A stretch of DNA of 36,085 nucleotides from Planctomycetota bacterium (GTDB lineage: Bacteria > Planctomycetota > UBA1135 > GCA-002686595): assembly GCA_016795245.1 (NCBI GenBank), contig JAEUIA010000096.1, positions 1-36,085 on the forward strand, written 5' to 3'. Under the pieces are notes generated by a model. The model saw nothing but the letters and a program-made list of their open reading frames with translations, was not told the origin of the DNA and made no database searches. A program made the translations under genes and the position numbers. Shown here piece by piece: positions 33,403 through 36,085 of the stretch (position 1 is the first letter of the stretch; each line of letters begins with the position of its first letter).

Positions 33403-35901
33403 ATGACGAACGTATCCGCCCTGCTCCTGACTCTCGCTCTCTCCGCTCCGATCCCGCTGCGCGAGGATCCGCTCGACCTCGCCGCGCTCGTCGCCGAGCG
33501 CCTCGCCGCGGTGCAGTCGCTCTCGCTCGAAGAGGTCTGGCAGGCGGCGGTCGCACTGCCCGCCGCCGCGGGCGAAGCGGACCAGGGTGCGCTCGAGAAG
33601 GCGCTCGACCATGAACTCGCCGCGGAGCGCGACCTCAGCCCGCGCGCGGTGCTGTTCCTTGCGGCTGTCCGGCTCGCCGGGACGGAACCGGATGCCGCAC
33701 GCTTGAACACGCGCCTCGCGCCGCTGCTCGACGCGGGCGACGAACAGATCGTCAAGGCGGCCGTGCTGCTGTTCGCCGACCGCACTTTCTTCACGCTGCG
33801 CGACGACGATCGCGAGGCACTCGCCAAGAAGATCTCGGAGATCGCCGCCGACGGCAACCGCGCGCCGGAAGTGCGCCTCGCGGCCGCGTCGACGCTGCAC
33901 GCGCAAGGCGGCGGTTCGGCCCAGCGTGAAGCGCGGGCGGTCATGGGCGAGTTCTTGAAATCCAGTCAGCCGCGCCTGCGTGCGCTCGGCGCGCTGGCGC
34001 TGGCGCAGACCGGCGACACCGAGACGCCGCGCACCGAACTGGAGCGCCTGGCTGAGATTCCCGACGACAACGGGCGCCTGGCTGCGAGCTACCTCAAGCA
34101 GGACGAACTCCGCCGCATCTACGACCGACGCCAAAAGAACATCCTCGAGTACGCGAAGAAGGCCGCCGGAGAGACCAACCTCAACGGCAATCCCGACATG
34201 CAGCGCATGGAACAACTCATGCGCCTGATCGAGACGACTTCGCTCGAAGGCGAGAAGAAGACGCGCGATGATCTGATCACGGCGGCGCTCGACGGGATGA
34301 TGCGCAGCCTCGACGAACACTCGAGCTACCTGACGCCGAAGGCCTTCAAGGACATGGCGCAGGATCTCTTGAATCCGGACTACGGCGGGATCGGTGCCTA
34401 CGTCGGCGAGGATCGCGACGACGGCCTGTTCACCATTCGCCAGCCGATCTACTCCGGGCCCGCCTACCGCGCCGGTTTGCACTCCGACGACAAGATCGTC
34501 CGCATCGACGACTGGCCGACGTTTACCTCGCGCGGCTCGCGTCCGCTCGAAGACATCATCAAGCGCCTGAAGGGCAAGCCCGGCACGACGGTCAAACTCT
34601 ACGTCTGGCGCCGCGGCATGGACTCGGCACTGATCGAGCGCCCGACTGAGGACATGGCCGTCGAAATCGTGCGCGAAGAGATCACGATCCCGCCGGTCAA
34701 GGCCGACCTCCTGCCGGGCGGCATCGCCCACATCGAACTCACCACGTTCTCGCGCGTCGCAACGGCGGAAGTCGTCAAGCAGTTGCGCGAGTTCAAAGCG
34801 GCAGGCATGCGCGCCGTGATCCTCGACCTCCGCCAGAATTCGGGCGGATTGCTCGACCAGGCGCGCGACGTGGCCAACATCTTCCTTCCGAAGCGCAAAC
34901 TCGTGGTCACAACCGAGAGCCGCGTCGAAGATCCGATCCCCTACTACACCCAGAAGGATCCGCTGATCCCCGAGGACATGCCGGTCGCGGTGCTCGTCAG
35001 CCGCTTCAGCGCGTCCGCTTCCGAAATCGTGTCAGGTGCGCTGCAGGACTACCAACGCGCGGTGATCGTCGGGCAGCGGACCTACGGCAAGGGTTCGGTG
35101 CAACAGCTCCTGAAGATCCCCGGTGAAGACGACGACCAGTTCGTCGACGAGAACCAGAACGATCACTTTGACTCTTGGGAAGTGCTGAAGAAAGACTGGA
35201 ACGGCAACGGCGAATTCGATTTCGGTCCGCGCGCGCGCATGACGATCTCGCGCTACAAGCTGCCTTCAGGCCGCTCGATCCACCGCGAGTTCGACGAAGA
35301 GGGCAAGCTCGTCTCCGAAGGCGGCGTGGTGCCCGACGTCAAAGCTGATCCGCGTCGCTTCGACGCCTGGAAGCTCGAGGAGTTCCGGCGCATCCTGAGC
35401 GAGCGCAAGATCCGCGACTACCTCGACCAGAACTACAAGACCCACCAGGCCGCATTCGCCGAGATCGTCAAGGGCGACCTGGACGACACGAGCCGCTACC
35501 CCGGCTTCGACGAGTTGTACACGAGCCTTCAGACCACGCTGTCCAAGGCCGACGTGCGCTACCTCCTGCGCCGCGAAGTGCGCGGCCGCGCGCAAGACGA
35601 TCGCGGCGCCGCCTTCCCCGAGGGCGACGACTACGAGGACGACCCGATGGTGCAGGCCGCGATCAGGAGCTTGCTCGAGAAACTCGGGACACCGCTGTCG
35701 ACGATACCGCACTACGCCGTCACCTTCGATGCCGTGGACAAGGCCGGTGAGCGCTTGACCGTCGCGAACTTGTCCGACGCTGTCCGCACCGAGTTGCGTC
35801 ATGCGCTTACGCTGCTGGACGAAGCGAAGAGCGGGGCGCGTCTGTCGCCGGATCACTGGGCCGAGATCGAACGCGCCCTCAAGGCCGTCCTGGATCGTTG
35901 A
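33403..35901 (+). CDS. S41 C-terminal processing protease with calcium-loop-like insert
   Basis: This 832-residue serine protease is of the Prc/CtpA family, which trims or degrades envelope proteins. A short hydrophobic N-terminus (about 3-16) could be a signal peptide. A helical region (about 25-280) precedes the core. A PDZ domain covers about 325-410 (GGIGAYVGEDR, SGPAYRAGLHSDDKIVRID). In the protease core LDLRQNSGGLL (475-484) is conserved, and catalytic S538 (SRFSASASE) and K563 (TYGKGSVQ) are 25 residues apart as in E. coli Prc. Between about 574 and 608 lies an Asp/Asn-rich insert with two EF-hand-like loops. A 170-residue C-terminal extension follows. It is transcribed alone, divergent from moaC. 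Confidence 0.93.
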   Translation: MTNVSALLLTLALSAPIPLREDPLDLAALVAERLAAVQSLSLEEVWQAAVALPAAAGEADQGALEKALDHELAAERDLSPRAVLFLAAVRLAGTEPDAARLNTRLAPLLDAGDEQIVKAAVLLFADRTFFTLRDDDREALAKKISEIAADGNRAPEVRLAAASTLHAQGGGSAQREARAVMGEFLKSSQPRLRALGALALAQTGDTETPRTELERLAEIPDDNGRLAASYLKQDELRRIYDRRQKNILEYAKKAAGETNLNGNPDMQRMEQLMRLIETTSLEGEKKTRDDLITAALDGMMRSLDEHSSYLTPKAFKDMAQDLLNPDYGGIGAYVGEDRDDGLFTIRQPIYSGPAYRAGLHSDDKIVRIDDWPTFTSRGSRPLEDIIKRLKGKPGTTVKLYVWRRGMDSALIERPTEDMAVEIVREEITIPPVKADLLPGGIAHIELTTFSRVATAEVVKQLREFKAAGMRAVILDLRQNSGGLLDQARDVANIFLPKRKLVVTTESRVEDPIPYYTQKDPLIPEDMPVAVLVSRFSASASEIVSGALQDYQRAVIVGQRTYGKGSVQQLLKIPGEDDDQFVDENQNDHFDSWEVLKKDWNGNGEFDFGPRARMTISRYKLPSGRSIHREFDEEGKLVSEGGVVPDVKADPRRFDAWKLEEFRRILSERKIRDYLDQNYKTHQAAFAEIVKGDLDDTSRYPGFDELYTSLQTTLSKADVRYLLRREVRGRAQDDRGAAFPEGDDYEDDPMVQAAIRSLLEKLGTPLSTIPHYAVTFDAVDKAGERLTVANLSDAVRTELRHALTLLDEAKSGARLSPDHWAEIERALKAVLDR

Positions 35902-35928
35902 GGAATACTGGCCCCTCTCGCTGGTCGT

Positions 35929-36085
35929 TCAAAGGCCGCGGAGCACCCGCCATTCGAAAAATTTCGTTTTCGGGATGGCCCGCGACACCAGCCCAGCGCG
36001 CAGGGCGGAAGTCAGCTTCTTGTGCTTGTTCGTGAAGCAGCGGATGTAGTTGCGGTACGCGATCCAGATCCACGCATGGCGCGCG
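35929..36085 (-). CDS. C-terminal fragment of an unidentified protein, possibly a transposase
   Basis: The minus strand is open from the window edge to a TGA at 35929-35931, giving the last ~51 residues of a protein that starts outside. The sequence AWIWIAYRNYIRCF (near the N-side) followed by TNKHKKLTSALRAGL and KTKFFEWRVLRGL is rich in W, Y, F and K, unlike the Arg/Ala shadow frames nearby. Local base composition is also less GC-rich. The layout of aromatic helix, then a TPAM/xAGL-like turn and a closing FxWR strand loosely resembles the ends of DDE transposases. This is a weak guess. Confidence 0.45.
   Translation of the reverse strand, partial: ARHAWIWIAYRNYIRCFTNKHKKLTSALRAGLVSRAIPKTKFFEWRVLRGL

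Noticed and set aside
1..36085. CRISPR arrays, tRNA and rRNA genes, complete insertion sequences
   Set aside because: No regularly spaced repeats, cloverleaf-like segments, conserved rRNA stretches or transposase with terminal repeats were seen.

Overview
The window is GC-rich, densely packed DNA from a Gram-negative-type bacterium. A lipoprotein Wza-like exporter, a Wzz-like chain-length protein and a Prc-like S41 protease all point to a two-membrane envelope. The mix of an exosortase-A-type exopolysaccharide (EPS) locus, very large TPR and multi-domain glycosyltransferase proteins and EF-hand-like loops in a secreted protease would fit Planctomycetota or a similar deep-branching high-GC phylum. 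That placement is an inference, because no rRNA or marker gene is present. I found no tRNA, rRNA, CRISPR array, prophage or complete mobile element.

Layout. (1) 236-3900, minus: a short operon reading amidohydrolase, OsmC-like protein, FecE-type ABC ATPase, O-methyltransferase, closed by a GC-rich hairpin at 192-228. The amidohydrolase has lost several metal ligands. (2) 4026-4769, plus: an SDR oxidoreductase whose end overlaps the end of the next, convergent operon. (3) 4753-9560, minus: a 1197-residue protein made of three successive GT-B glycosyltransferase modules, coupled by ATGA to a 405-residue protein that looks like a fourth, degenerate module. (4) 9688-15235, plus: a sigma-54-dependent response regulator followed by a membrane-anchored 1368-residue TPR-type protein. 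(5) 15184-28611, minus: the EPS locus. In transcription order it holds UDP-glucuronate decarboxylase, glmS, a nucleotide-sugar epimerase, rfbA, rfbD, rfbB, a Wza-like export lipoprotein, a Wzz-like chain-length protein, an exosortase-A-associated O-ligase/polymerase, an asparagine-synthase-type amidotransferase and a DUF3473-type polysaccharide deacetylase. (6) 28622-33153, minus: moaC, asd, accB, accC and a coupled lipoprotein, immediately upstream of the EPS genes. (7) 33403-35901, plus: an S41 C-terminal processing protease with a calcium-loop-like insert. (8) 35929-36085, minus: the C-terminal end of an unidentified, possibly transposase, gene.

How they work together. glmS, rfbA/B/D, the decarboxylase and the epimerase would supply UDP-GlcNAc precursor, dTDP-sugars, UDP-xylose and an epimerised UDP-sugar. 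The multi-module glycosyltransferases could build the repeat unit. The O-ligase (Wzy-like), Wzz and Wza-like proteins would polymerise and export it, and the deacetylase and amidotransferase would modify it. The sigma-54 regulator and TPR protein lie inside the locus and are the obvious candidates for control and assembly. Parts expected but not found here are an initiating phosphoglycosyltransferase, a flippase, a tyrosine kinase, rfbC and the exosortase itself.

Many adjacent minus-strand genes are joined by 4-base ATGA or GTGA overlaps, and two pairs of convergent genes overlap at their 3' ends. No gene-free stretch exceeds about 250 bases.
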